Shown here: positions 31,032-38,839 of the stretch, piece by piece | Layout: each line of letters starts with the position of its first letter | How positions within the stretch are numbered: position 1 is the stretch's first letter | Assembly: GCA_016205975.1 (NCBI GenBank) | Contig: JACQSK010000015.1 | Coordinates: 49,505-113,504, forward strand | Direction: 5' to 3' | DNA length: 64,000 bases | Source: Candidatus Uhrbacteria bacterium | GTDB taxonomy: Bacteria; Patescibacteria; ABY1; SG8-24; GWF2-40-263 | Made by a program: the position numbers and the translations under genes | The notes under the pieces: model-generated | What the model was told of the DNA's origin: nothing | What the model saw: the letters and a program-made list of their open reading frames with translations, nothing else | Database searches by the model: none

Positions 31032-31888
31032 GTGCACAGTCCGCATTAGGTCGAGGACTTGGTTCCTTGATTCCGCACAAGCAAACCATTACCGAACAAG
31101 TGATCCCGTCGGCGCGCACGGAGGTGCTCGAGGTACCGGTCGGCGACATCCATGAGAATCCGCGCCAGCCGCGGCAGCATTTTTCTCCCGCGGATCTGGA
31201 AGATCTGATCGGCTCCATCAAAGAGCACGGCATCATGCAGCCTTTGGTAGTGACTCGCGATTCCGGCACGTTTGAATTGATCGCGGGCGAACGCCGACTG
31301 CGCGCTGCGCGCACGCTGGGATTGAAAACCGTCCCGGTCATCGTGCGCCGCGCCACCGATCAGCAAAAGCTGGAACTTGCGCTCATTGAAAATATCCAGC
31401 GCCAGGACTTGAACGCCGTGGAAGAGGCACTCGCATACCGCGCGCTGACCGACGAGTTTAATCTCACCCAAGAGATGGTCGCCAAGCGCGTGGGCAAGAG
31501 CCGCTCCAACGTGGCCAACATCTTGCGTCTTTTGGACCTCTCGCCGGACATGCTTGCCGCTTTGCGCGACGGCCGGCTCACGAAGTCTCATGGCCGCACA
31601 CTCTTGGCCGAACCGGACGAAGCCAAGCGCGAGCTCTTGTTTAAACAGATGCTCCAAGGCGGCGTGAGCGTGCGTGAGGCCGAAGCCCGCGTGGCGCCGT
31701 CGCATCGGTTCAAGGCCAAGGCCGCGGCGAAGAAGGATCCAAATCTCCTCTCACACGAGAAGCATCTGAGAGAGGTGCTGGGCACCAAGGTTGAGATCAA
31801 GGAATCAGGCGGGAAGGGGGCGATCACGATCGCGTTTTACTCGCGAGAGGAACTGCTTGGGCTCTTGGATCAGTTATCTGGATTTTAA
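31028..31888 (+). CDS. parB: Chromosome-partitioning protein ParB/Spo0J (CTPase, parS binding)
   Basis: A 286-residue CTP-dependent clamp that loads at parS. The N-terminal domain has GRGLGSLIP, NPRQPRQHF, GIMQPLVV and the CTP-binding GERRLRAARTLGLKTVPVIV. The helix-turn-helix is LTQEMVAKRVGKSRSNVANILRLL. The C-terminal dimerisation region is present. I found no parS (TGTTTCACGTGAAACA-like) site nearby. Confidence 0.95.
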   Translation: MSAQSALGRGLGSLIPHKQTITEQVIPSARTEVLEVPVGDIHENPRQPRQHFSPADLEDLIGSIKEHGIMQPLVVTRDSGTFELIAGERRLRAARTLGLKTVPVIVRRATDQQKLELALIENIQRQDLNAVEEALAYRALTDEFNLTQEMVAKRVGKSRSNVANILRLLDLSPDMLAALRDGRLTKSHGRTLLAEPDEAKRELLFKQMLQGGVSVREAEARVAPSHRFKAKAAAKKDPNLLSHEKHLREVLGTKVEIKESGGKGAITIAFYSREELLGLLDQLSGF

Positions 31889-31918
31889 AAATAAACAGGG
31901 AGTAGCTCCCTGTTTATT
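31887..31918. terminator. Bidirectional terminator between parB and rel
   Basis: A near-perfect 16-base stem: AAAATAAACAGGGAG pairs with CTCCCTGTTTATTTT around a TAG loop. The T-run and the A-run serve both convergent genes. It includes the rel stop codon. Confidence 0.9.
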
Positions 31919-33401
31919 TTTTTCGTCCCAGTACGCCCGCGAGCCATCCAGAGACGGAGCGCGCGGTTGCGTCTTTGATTTTGTTGCGCGCATGGCGGGT
32001 CTTCACAAATTTGAGCCAGTCCGGGTTCGGTCCTCGGCGATTTTTGTCTGTAAGGATGTCCACGATGTCGCCTGAGGTGAGGGACGTATCGAGGTTGCGC
32101 ATGACCTCGTTCACGCGTACGGCCGTGCACTTGTTGCCGACCTCGGAGTGAATGGCGTAGGCGAAGTCAATGGGCGTGGCGCCCTCCGGCAGGTCGATGA
32201 CGTCGCCCTGGGGCGTGAAGACAAAGATGCGGTCTTTGAACACGTCGATCTTCATGATCTCGAGCTGCTCCATGAAGTCTTTTTTGTTCTGGAGCTCTTT
32301 TTGGATTTGGGCCAGCTCGTCCATCCAGTGCGTGTGCTTCACAGGCTTGTGCGAGCCTTCCTTGTATCGCCAGTGTGCGGCGATACCGTACTCGGCCAGC
32401 TCGTGCATCTCCTCGGTGCGGATTTGGAACTCGACGATCTCGCCGTTCTCTGTGAACACGGTTGTGTGCAGCGACTGGTAACCGTTGGGTTTGGGTTGCG
32501 CGATGTAGTCTTTGATGCGCCCGGGCACAGGCCGCCACTGCTGATGCATGAGCCCCAGAACCGTGTAGCATTCCTCTACGTCGCTCACCAGAATACGGAT
32601 CGCAATCAAGTCGTAGATTTTACTCAGGTCCCCTTGGTAGCGATTCAATTTTTTGTAGAGGCTATAGAGACGTTTCACGCGGCCGTGCACCTGGAAGTCC
32701 TCCACGCCCGTATGCGAGAGCAGTTTTTCCACCTGGTCGATGATGCGGCTCACATACGCACCCTTCTCGCGCACCTTGATGTCCATGATGTTTTTCATGC
32801 GCTCGTACTCCTTGGGGAACAGGTAGGCAAACGATGCGTCTTCCAGCTCGCCCTTGATCTCGCTCATGCCCAAGCGTCCGGCGATGGGCGCGAAGATCTC
32901 CAGGGACTCGTGGGCGATGCGCTGCTGTTTGTGCTTGGGCTGTCCGTAGAGCGTTTCCAGATTGTGGAGCCGGTCGGCGAACTTCATGAAGACGACGCGC
33001 ACGTCGCTGGCCATCGCCAAAAACATCCTGCGCATGTTCTCCGCATACCGCTCAGCCCCGCGGTACCGGATGCTGTGCTTGAGCTTGGTGACGCTCTCGA
33101 CCAGCGAGGCAATGTCGTCGCCGAACTGCGTGCGGATGGTTTCGATTTGAACGTCTGAATCCTCCGCGACGTCATGCATGAGGGCCGCGGCGATGACGTT
33201 CAAGTGTAGTCCCATTTCCGCGAGCTTGTAGGCAACGGCCACGGGATGGGAAATAAAATCATGCCCCGTGAGGCGCTTCTCGCCTTCGTGCGCGTTCTTT
33301 GCGACCAGGTAGGCGCGGCGTAGCGTGGCGAGGTCCGGGGCCTTGTAGGTTTTTTGGACGAGCTGTTCGAGCTCTTCGTAGGTGCGGACGATTTCACTCA
33401 T
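31914..33401 (-). CDS. rel: Bifunctional (p)ppGpp synthetase/hydrolase, Rel/SpoT type, without C-terminal regulatory domains
   Basis: Makes and degrades the alarmone (p)ppGpp. The 495-residue protein has an HD hydrolase domain (HPVAVAYKLAEMG, HDVAEDS), a synthetase domain (GRVKRLYSLYKKL, YDLIAIRILV, RIKDYIAQPKPNGYQSLHTT) and a TGS domain (IFVFTPQGDVIDLPEGATPIDFAYAIHSEVG region). The RxKD motif is the bifunctional form. It ends shortly after TGS, so the helical, zinc-finger and ACT domains are missing. I start at 33401, seven bases after a good -10. Confidence 0.92.
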   Translation of the reverse strand: MSEIVRTYEELEQLVQKTYKAPDLATLRRAYLVAKNAHEGEKRLTGHDFISHPVAVAYKLAEMGLHLNVIAAALMHDVAEDSDVQIETIRTQFGDDIASLVESVTKLKHSIRYRGAERYAENMRRMFLAMASDVRVVFMKFADRLHNLETLYGQPKHKQQRIAHESLEIFAPIAGRLGMSEIKGELEDASFAYLFPKEYERMKNIMDIKVREKGAYVSRIIDQVEKLLSHTGVEDFQVHGRVKRLYSLYKKLNRYQGDLSKIYDLIAIRILVSDVEECYTVLGLMHQQWRPVPGRIKDYIAQPKPNGYQSLHTTVFTENGEIVEFQIRTEEMHELAEYGIAAHWRYKEGSHKPVKHTHWMDELAQIQKELQNKKDFMEQLEIMKIDVFKDRIFVFTPQGDVIDLPEGATPIDFAYAIHSEVGNKCTAVRVNEVMRNLDTSLTSGDIVDILTDKNRRGPNPDWLKFVKTRHARNKIKDATARSVSGWLAGVLGRKK

Positions 33402-33408
33402 GCACCGT

Positions 33409-33438
33409 ACGATACTGCGGCTGATGCCCAAGTGTCAA
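33409..33438 (-). promoter_or_regulatory. Promoter of rel (leaderless)
   Basis: On the minus strand TTGACA (33438-33433) and TATCGT (33414-33409) are 18 bases apart. Only seven bases separate the -10 from the ATG, so the mRNA should begin at the start codon. Confidence 0.65.
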
Positions 33439-33451
33439 AAGACGTTTGTGG

Positions 33452-33480
33452 TTGACGCGCGCGTTTTTTTCTGATAGGTT
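33452..33480 (+). promoter_or_regulatory. Promoter of the Lys/Glu-rich protein gene
   Basis: TTGACG at 33452-33457 and TAGGTT at 33475-33480, spacer 17 bases, divergent from the rel promoter. Leader about 16 bases. Confidence 0.4.
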
Positions 33481-33502
33481 GAGGACAGTTTAGCTATCCT
33501 TT

Positions 33503-34282
33503 ATGACAGAAACAGAAGGAATAAACAGTCAGGAATCGAAGGCCGCGGAGCCTGTGTTTGTGATGCCGCCTGGCAGAGGCGAACCACGAGCGGCCACGGA
33601 GGGCGACCCAGGCGCTGTGGTTGAAGACCCATCAGTGAAGGCCGCGCAAGCGAGGGCACAGGAGCGGGCAGCCGCGTTGGCGGAACTGAATTTTGAAGAT
33701 TATCTGGAAGGTGAGGAGATGGAGGACGTCGATGATCTGCCGGAGTATGACGAGGAGGGGAATGTCATTCCCAGAGCAAAATCGCCGAAGGGTTTTTTGC
33801 CGAAGGTCCTTTGGTACGGTGGACGTCTTGACGAGGCGGCGGTCATGGCAGGAGTCATGAAGGAAGCTCGTTGGTATCATCGGCAGACTCTGTCGCTTAC
33901 AGACCGCCTCGCACTCAAGTTGAGCGGCTGGGGAGACAAGCTCCTGCAAAGCTCCGGCGTGCCGTTTGCCAAGTCCCTTGGCGGCGGTCTTGATTGGCTC
34001 GTGGGTCTCTTTGTGAGTGAAAAATCGTTGGCCGAGCTGATAGACAAAGAACGTAAAGAAAAATTGAAAGCCAGGAAGAAAGTGCTGGAGGACTTGCGCA
34101 AGGAACGGGAGAAGATGGAAAAGAAACAAGACGCGGCCGCAAAAAAGAAAAAGGGGAAGGAGGAGAAGAAACGAAAGCTGAAGAAGATCTTTGGAGAGAA
34201 GGCGGCGGAGGCGATTGAGGAAGCCACGGAGAGCGACGAAGAGGAGAACGGGGAAGAAGAGAAGAAAGAGAAGGAGGAATAA
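33503..34282 (+). CDS. Highly charged coiled-coil protein, function unknown
   Basis: A 259-residue soluble protein. Residues 1-90 are acidic and disordered-looking (NFEDYLEGEEMEDVDDLPEYDEEGN). Residues 95-175 may fold (KVLWYGGRLDEAAVMAGVMKEARWYHRQ). Residues 175-259 are a long Lys/Glu/Ala-rich coiled coil ending in a strongly acidic tail. No signal peptide or membrane helix. I recognise no family. It might be a lineage-specific scaffold or nucleic-acid-associated protein, but nothing in the sequence proves this. Confidence 0.65.
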   Translation: MTETEGINSQESKAAEPVFVMPPGRGEPRAATEGDPGAVVEDPSVKAAQARAQERAAALAELNFEDYLEGEEMEDVDDLPEYDEEGNVIPRAKSPKGFLPKVLWYGGRLDEAAVMAGVMKEARWYHRQTLSLTDRLALKLSGWGDKLLQSSGVPFAKSLGGGLDWLVGLFVSEKSLAELIDKERKEKLKARKKVLEDLRKEREKMEKKQDAAAKKKKGKEEKKRKLKKIFGEKAAEAIEEATESDEEENGEEEKKEKEE

Positions 34283-34305
34283 AAAACGGGCTTATGCCCG
34301 TTTTT
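34281..34305. terminator. Bidirectional terminator between the charged-protein gene and topA
   Basis: AAAAACGGGC-ttat-GCCCGTTTTT, a perfect ten-base stem with T- and A-runs, between convergent genes. Confidence 0.9.
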
Positions 34306-36583
34306 GCTTTTTCCCTCTGGTGAACTTTGATGGTCCGCGCGCGCGCTTTTTTGCCAAGAGGTCGATGGCGTCCTCGCGCGTGAGACCTTCTGGGCTGTAT
34401 TTTTTTCCGAGAGAAGCATTGGTTGTGCCGTCGGTGAGGTAAGGACCGAAGCGTCCGTGCTTCAAGAGGATCACGCCGTTGGAGGCTGGGTCCTCGCCGA
34501 ACTCGGCGATCGGCGTTTTCATTTTCTGTTTCAGCTCGCGGGATTCTTTCAGGAGTGCGCGGGCTTGCTCAAGCGTGACAGTGAGCGGGGAGAGCGGCTC
34601 TTTGATCGAGGCGTACACCTCGCCGGCTTTCGCGTACGGACCGAAGCGTCCGACCGCGACGGTAATCGTTTCGCCCTCCTCGGTTGTCCCGAGGGTTTTT
34701 GGAAGGGAGAGACAACTCAGAGCTTGCTCAAGCGTGACCGATTCGATGTTCATGTCCTTCATGAGGCTCGCGCTCTTGGGTTTTTCTTTCCCCGCGTCCT
34801 TGTCGGCCTTGGTGAACGTCCCCAGCTGGACGAAGCCGCCGAAGCGTCCCGTCTTGGCAATGACGGGCAGCCCGCTTGCGGGATCCGTTCCCAGCACCTT
34901 GTCTGGCATGATGTCCTCGCGTTTCAGCTCTTTTGTTTTTTCCTCCAGCGTTTTATGGAACGGCTTGTAGAACGCCTCGAGTGTCGGTACCAGCTCGACG
35001 GTGCCTTCCGCGATCTCGTCCAAGGTCGCTTCCATCTTGGCTGTGAAGGCGTAGTCGATGATGGAAGGGAAGTGGTTGACCAGCAGATCGCTCACGATCA
35101 TGGCGATGTCGGTGGGCGCGAGTTTTTTGTTTTCATCGCGCTCCACGTAGCCGCGATCGATGATCGTGGTGATGGTAGGCGCGTAGGTGGATGGTCGTCC
35201 GATCCCGAACTCCTCCAGCGCTTTCACGAGCGTCGCGTCCGAGTAGCGCGCCGGTGGCTCGGTGAAGTGCTGCGTGGGGACGATCGTTTTGGTCTCCACC
35301 TTGTCGCCTTGCGCGAGATCCGGCAGGATTTTTTCTTTCGTTGACTGATAGACCTTCATGAACCCGTCGAAGGCGACCGAGCTGCCGTTTGCGCGCAGGC
35401 CGTAGGATTTGGCGGTAAGGTCCACGGCGGTTCGATTCAATTCAGCCGCGGGGAGCTGGGACGCGAGTGTGCGGCGCCAGATGAGGTCATAGAGTTTCCA
35501 TGCGCGTGGCTCAAGCTCCCCGCGCACAGAGTCGGGCGCACCCTCCACGCTTGTGGGACGGATGGCTTCGTGCGCTTCCTGCGCGCCTTTTTTGTTGGTC
35601 TTGTAGCGCTGGGCGCCACGGGCGTACGGCGCGCCGAAGGTCGCCTGGACGTAGTGCTGCGTTTCCTCCAGAAATTTTTCCGCGAGGTTCAGGGAGTCGG
35701 TACGCATGTAGGTGATGCGGCCGGTCTCGTAGAGCTGCTGGGCGAGCCGCATCGTCGCCTTGGCGCTCATGCCCAGCTTCGTGTTGGCGTCGATTTGCAA
35801 AGTGGATGTAGTGAAGGGCGTGGGTGGCGCTTTCTTCACGCGTTTCTTTTCAACGGCTGCGACCGTCATGGGTACACCCGCGAGGTCGTCCACCAGGACC
35901 TGCGCCTGCTCGCGCGTCGTGATCGCCATCTTGTCGAGTTTTTTTCCGTCGCGCGTTTCCAGTTTCGCCGGAAAGTCCATATCGTCCTTGGCGAGCGTAG
36001 CGTCGATCGTCCAGAACTCTTCAACCGTAAACGCGCGACGTTCTCGTTCGCGTTCGACTACGAGCCGCATTGCCACGGACTGCACGCGCCCGGCCGAGAG
36101 TCCGCGACGCACCTTCTGCCACAAAAACGGCGAGAGCTCGTAGCCCACGAGGCGGTCGAGGATGCGGCGCGCCTGCTGCGCGTCCACGAGGTGCGCATCA
36201 ATCACGCGCGGATGCGCGACCGCTTCATCAATCGCGCTTTTGGTAATTTCGTGGAACGTGATGCGCTTGGCCGTGTCCTCATCCAGCCCCAGAGCCTTGG
36301 CCAAATGCCACGCGATCGCTTCCCCCTCTCGGTCTTCGTCCGTTGCCAGGTACACCTCATCGGCCGTCTTCACCGCCGCTTTCAATTCTGTCACGTGCGG
36401 TTTGCTCTTGGGAGGGATCGTGTAGGTCGGTTCAAAGTCATGCTCCACGTCCACCCCCAGTTTGCTCTTGGGCAAATCCCGAATGTGGCCAAACGAAGAA
36501 AGCACGCGGTACTCGCCGCCGAGATATTTCGAGATCGTTTTTGCTTTCGTCGGTGACTCGACGATGAGAAGTTTGGAAGGCAT
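34292..36583 (-). CDS. topA: DNA topoisomerase I (type IA)
   Basis: Relaxes negative supercoils. The 763-residue protein has the Toprim domain (LLIVESPTKAKTISKYLG, TDEDREGEAIAWHL), the catalytic Tyr in GRITYMRTDSL, and VGYELSPFLWQKVRRGLSAGRVQS. The C-terminus has no zinc fingers but carries repeated GRFGPY-type C-terminal repeats (GRFGGFVQLG, GRFGPYAKAG, GRFGPYLTDG) and a basic tail. It is the last gene of a pth-dprA-topA operon. Confidence 0.96.
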   Translation of the reverse strand: MPSKLLIVESPTKAKTISKYLGGEYRVLSSFGHIRDLPKSKLGVDVEHDFEPTYTIPPKSKPHVTELKAAVKTADEVYLATDEDREGEAIAWHLAKALGLDEDTAKRITFHEITKSAIDEAVAHPRVIDAHLVDAQQARRILDRLVGYELSPFLWQKVRRGLSAGRVQSVAMRLVVERERERRAFTVEEFWTIDATLAKDDMDFPAKLETRDGKKLDKMAITTREQAQVLVDDLAGVPMTVAAVEKKRVKKAPPTPFTTSTLQIDANTKLGMSAKATMRLAQQLYETGRITYMRTDSLNLAEKFLEETQHYVQATFGAPYARGAQRYKTNKKGAQEAHEAIRPTSVEGAPDSVRGELEPRAWKLYDLIWRRTLASQLPAAELNRTAVDLTAKSYGLRANGSSVAFDGFMKVYQSTKEKILPDLAQGDKVETKTIVPTQHFTEPPARYSDATLVKALEEFGIGRPSTYAPTITTIIDRGYVERDENKKLAPTDIAMIVSDLLVNHFPSIIDYAFTAKMEATLDEIAEGTVELVPTLEAFYKPFHKTLEEKTKELKREDIMPDKVLGTDPASGLPVIAKTGRFGGFVQLGTFTKADKDAGKEKPKSASLMKDMNIESVTLEQALSCLSLPKTLGTTEEGETITVAVGRFGPYAKAGEVYASIKEPLSPLTVTLEQARALLKESRELKQKMKTPIAEFGEDPASNGVILLKHGRFGPYLTDGTTNASLGKKYSPEGLTREDAIDLLAKKRARGPSKFTRGKKQKRA

Positions 36584-36618
36584 GTGGTCTACAAGCTACA
36601 AGTTTAAGGATGTTCTCG

Positions 36619-37707
36619 TCAAGCGCGCGCAAAAAAATTTCCTCCGTGGTGGCGCACCGCGCCTTTGATTTCCATGAGCGTGAGCACGCTGGTCGTCTTT
36701 TGCGCTGGCATCTGCGTGGCGCGGATGAGCTCGTCCAAATGAATGGGCATGCTGCCAAGGCGTTCCCAGACGAGTGTTTCTTCTTCGCCTCGCGGCTGGT
36801 AGGCGTTTTCCACAGGTTGTGGCACGGCTTCCAGGCCAAAAATGTCTTGGGCGCAGCTCGCGGGCGTGGCGCCCAGCTTGATGAGGTTGTGCGGACCCTC
36901 CGAGGTTTGCGAGTAGATGGAGCCAGGGACGGCATACACCTCTCGGCCGCTCTCCAGCGCGCAGCGAGCGGTGATGAGGGATCCAGACTTGAGCGCGGCT
37001 TCCACCACCAGCGTGCCATGGCACAGCCCCGCAATGATCCGATTGCGGAATGGAAAGTGAGACTTGAGCGGCAAGGTCCCCAGTGGGAACTCCGAGATGA
37101 GTGCGCCGCCTTGCGACAAGATTCTGGAAGCGAGCGCGCGGTTAGCCGATGGATAAATACTCTGTTCGTCCACGCCCGATCCCAGCACGGCCAGAGTGGT
37201 CCCGTCGGCGGCGAGCGCGGTGTCATGAGCGATCGCGTCGATGCCATAGGCGAGTCCCGAGACCACCACCACGCCGGCTTGTGCCAAGGGTTTCACAAGG
37301 TCTTGGGTCACGCGCGTGCCGTAGTCGCTCGCTTTGCGCGAACCCACCACGGCCAGATGGCGACGCGCAGGATCCGGCAGAGCGCCACGCACAAATAAAA
37401 CAGCCGGCGGGTCGTAGATTTCTTTCAGCAGAGGCGGATAGATGTCGTCCTTGAGCGTGACCGCCTGGACGCCATGGATCTCCAGCTCGCGCATGAGCGC
37501 CTCCGGATCGATATGAATGCGTTCGCCCAGGAAGTGGCTGGCGATTTTGGGTTCGATGCCCGCTTCGACCAGCTCGCCCGCGGAGGCCTCAAACGCGCGC
37601 TTCATCGTCGGAAAATGGCGCATGAGCCGCTCCATGCGCACCGCGCCGAACGAACGAAATTGCACAAGCGCAACCCAGTACGCTCTGTCCTCAGGCGCGA
37701 TGCTCAC
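36619..37707 (-). CDS. dprA: DNA-processing protein DprA/Smf
   Basis: Loads RecA on incoming single-stranded DNA during transformation. The 362-residue protein has an N-terminal helical domain, a Rossmann-like core (LAVVGSRKASDYGTRV, VVVSGLAYGIDAIAHDTAL, HFPFRNRIIAGLCHGTLVVEA) and a C-terminal winged helix (PIHLDELIRATQM). It starts with GTG, overlapping the pth stop (GTGA). This suggests natural DNA uptake. Confidence 0.94.
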   Translation of the reverse strand: MSIAPEDRAYWVALVQFRSFGAVRMERLMRHFPTMKRAFEASAGELVEAGIEPKIASHFLGERIHIDPEALMRELEIHGVQAVTLKDDIYPPLLKEIYDPPAVLFVRGALPDPARRHLAVVGSRKASDYGTRVTQDLVKPLAQAGVVVVSGLAYGIDAIAHDTALAADGTTLAVLGSGVDEQSIYPSANRALASRILSQGGALISEFPLGTLPLKSHFPFRNRIIAGLCHGTLVVEAALKSGSLITARCALESGREVYAVPGSIYSQTSEGPHNLIKLGATPASCAQDIFGLEAVPQPVENAYQPRGEEETLVWERLGSMPIHLDELIRATQMPAQKTTSVLTLMEIKGAVRHHGGNFFARA

Positions 37708-38234
37708 AGAAAGGTTTCGATTTTTTCCAGGGCGAGCGCGATCACGGACGGGAGCGCGTCCGTTTCCTGGGTCCTCCAGGGCTGCAGCACGAACGTCTCC
37801 AGCGGCACGTCTTTATGTTGCGGACGTCCAATCCCGATGCGCAGCCGCGCCACGGCCGTCTTCTTGGGAAGTTGGGTCAGGATCGATTCCATCCCGCGGT
37901 GTCCGGCAGAGGAGCCGTTCGTTTTCAGGCGCACGTCGCCGAATGGGAGGTCCGCGTCGTCGTAGATGACCAGAAGCTCCGCTGGCTTCACGGGGAACTT
38001 GTTCAAGAGAGCCGCCACGCTTTTCCCGCTCGCGTTCATAAAGGTCTGCGGCTTCACGATCAGGAGACGCTCGCCGTGCCACTGTGCCTGCGCGATTTCA
38101 GAGGCGATCGCGCGCTTGGGCGTGAACCGAGCGTCCAGTTGTTTGGCGAGCGCGTCTACAACAAGAAACCCGATGTTATGTCGCGTGTGCTCGTATTCTT
38201 TGCCTGGATTGCCGAGGCCGATGAGGGTTTTCAT
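37704..38234 (-). CDS. pth: Peptidyl-tRNA hydrolase
   Basis: Releases tRNA from stalled peptidyl-tRNA. The 176-residue protein keeps the key residues: Asn9 in GLGNPGKEYEHTRHNIGF, catalytic His19, Asn in QTFMNASGKS, and Asp in VIYDDADLPFG. The usual GHNGL loop reads GHRGMES here. First gene of the pth-dprA-topA operon on the minus strand. Confidence 0.94.
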   Translation of the reverse strand: MKTLIGLGNPGKEYEHTRHNIGFLVVDALAKQLDARFTPKRAIASEIAQAQWHGERLLIVKPQTFMNASGKSVAALLNKFPVKPAELLVIYDDADLPFGDVRLKTNGSSAGHRGMESILTQLPKKTAVARLRIGIGRPQHKDVPLETFVLQPWRTQETDALPSVIALALEKIETFL

Positions 38235-38287
38235 AGATCTACCTTGACTTTTTTATCAAGGTGATTTATCTTTTACGTATCACCACG

Positions 38288-38330
38288 AAAGAGACCCTTG
38301 TACGGATACGTCCGTACCGGGGGCTCTTTT
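38288..38330. terminator. Long hairpin with T-run between pth and the NYN gene
   Basis: GTACGGA-tacg-TCCGTAC is the inner stem and AAAGAG/CTCTTTT the outer, with CCC/GGG between them. It overlaps the NYN stop codon. The T-rich side is on the plus strand, but A residues on the other side allow minus-strand use. Confidence 0.6.
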
Positions 38331-38829
38331 ATTTTGGGCGATATGAAAGTTTATGCTTCACATCATTCAAACAGAGGATCGGGACGCCGGTCTTTTTGAG
38401 GAGGATTGAGCACTTCTTTAATGGCGCAGGAGAAACGACGATACACGAAATGGATTTTTCTAACCAGAAATTTACCAGAGGTGCGTAGTCGCCGTCGCTT
38501 GATACGAGGACGGCTTTTGTGATGCCCATCTCGAAATGGTTTCTGACAGCCTGAAGCACCAAATCAGCGTCACAGTTTCCTTTCGCCTTTCCCGTACCAT
38601 CGTATACCACTTCTTTGAAGATCAGTTTATATCCAGAGTTTTGGAGAGATGTGTACAGGGCAGCGTATTTTGGCATGAGACCAATAAAGATGCAGGCTTC
38701 ATCGACGGTATACTTTTGGCGGATCCAAGAACGAAATTTTCGATAGTCCAATTTCCAACCCAGACCAGCGACTCCTTTGTGGAGGTTCGCAGCATCAATG
38801 TAGGCGATCGTTGCTGGATGGTTTTCCAT
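38329..38829 (-). CDS. NYN domain protein (LabA/DUF88 family, PIN-like)
   Basis: A 166-residue PIN-like nuclease-fold protein. AYIDAANLHKG gives the first Asp and Asn, KGNCDADLVLQAVRN the central Asp pair, and VLVSSDGDYAPLVNF the C-terminal acidic motif. Substrate unknown, perhaps RNA. It begins ten bases after der and is likely in its operon. I start at 38829 (MENHPATIAYID). Upstream in-frame codons overlap der. Confidence 0.82.
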   Translation of the reverse strand: MENHPATIAYIDAANLHKGVAGLGWKLDYRKFRSWIRQKYTVDEACIFIGLMPKYAALYTSLQNSGYKLIFKEVVYDGTGKAKGNCDADLVLQAVRNHFEMGITKAVLVSSDGDYAPLVNFWLEKSISCIVVSPAPLKKCSILLKKTGVPILCLNDVKHKLSYRPK

Positions 38830-38839
38830 GTGAACGATT

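Noticed and set aside
32148..33158. A 336-residue plus-strand frame opposite rel
   Set aside because: The minus strand encodes a clear Rel enzyme. The plus translation is low-complexity Val/Leu/His-rich without homology.
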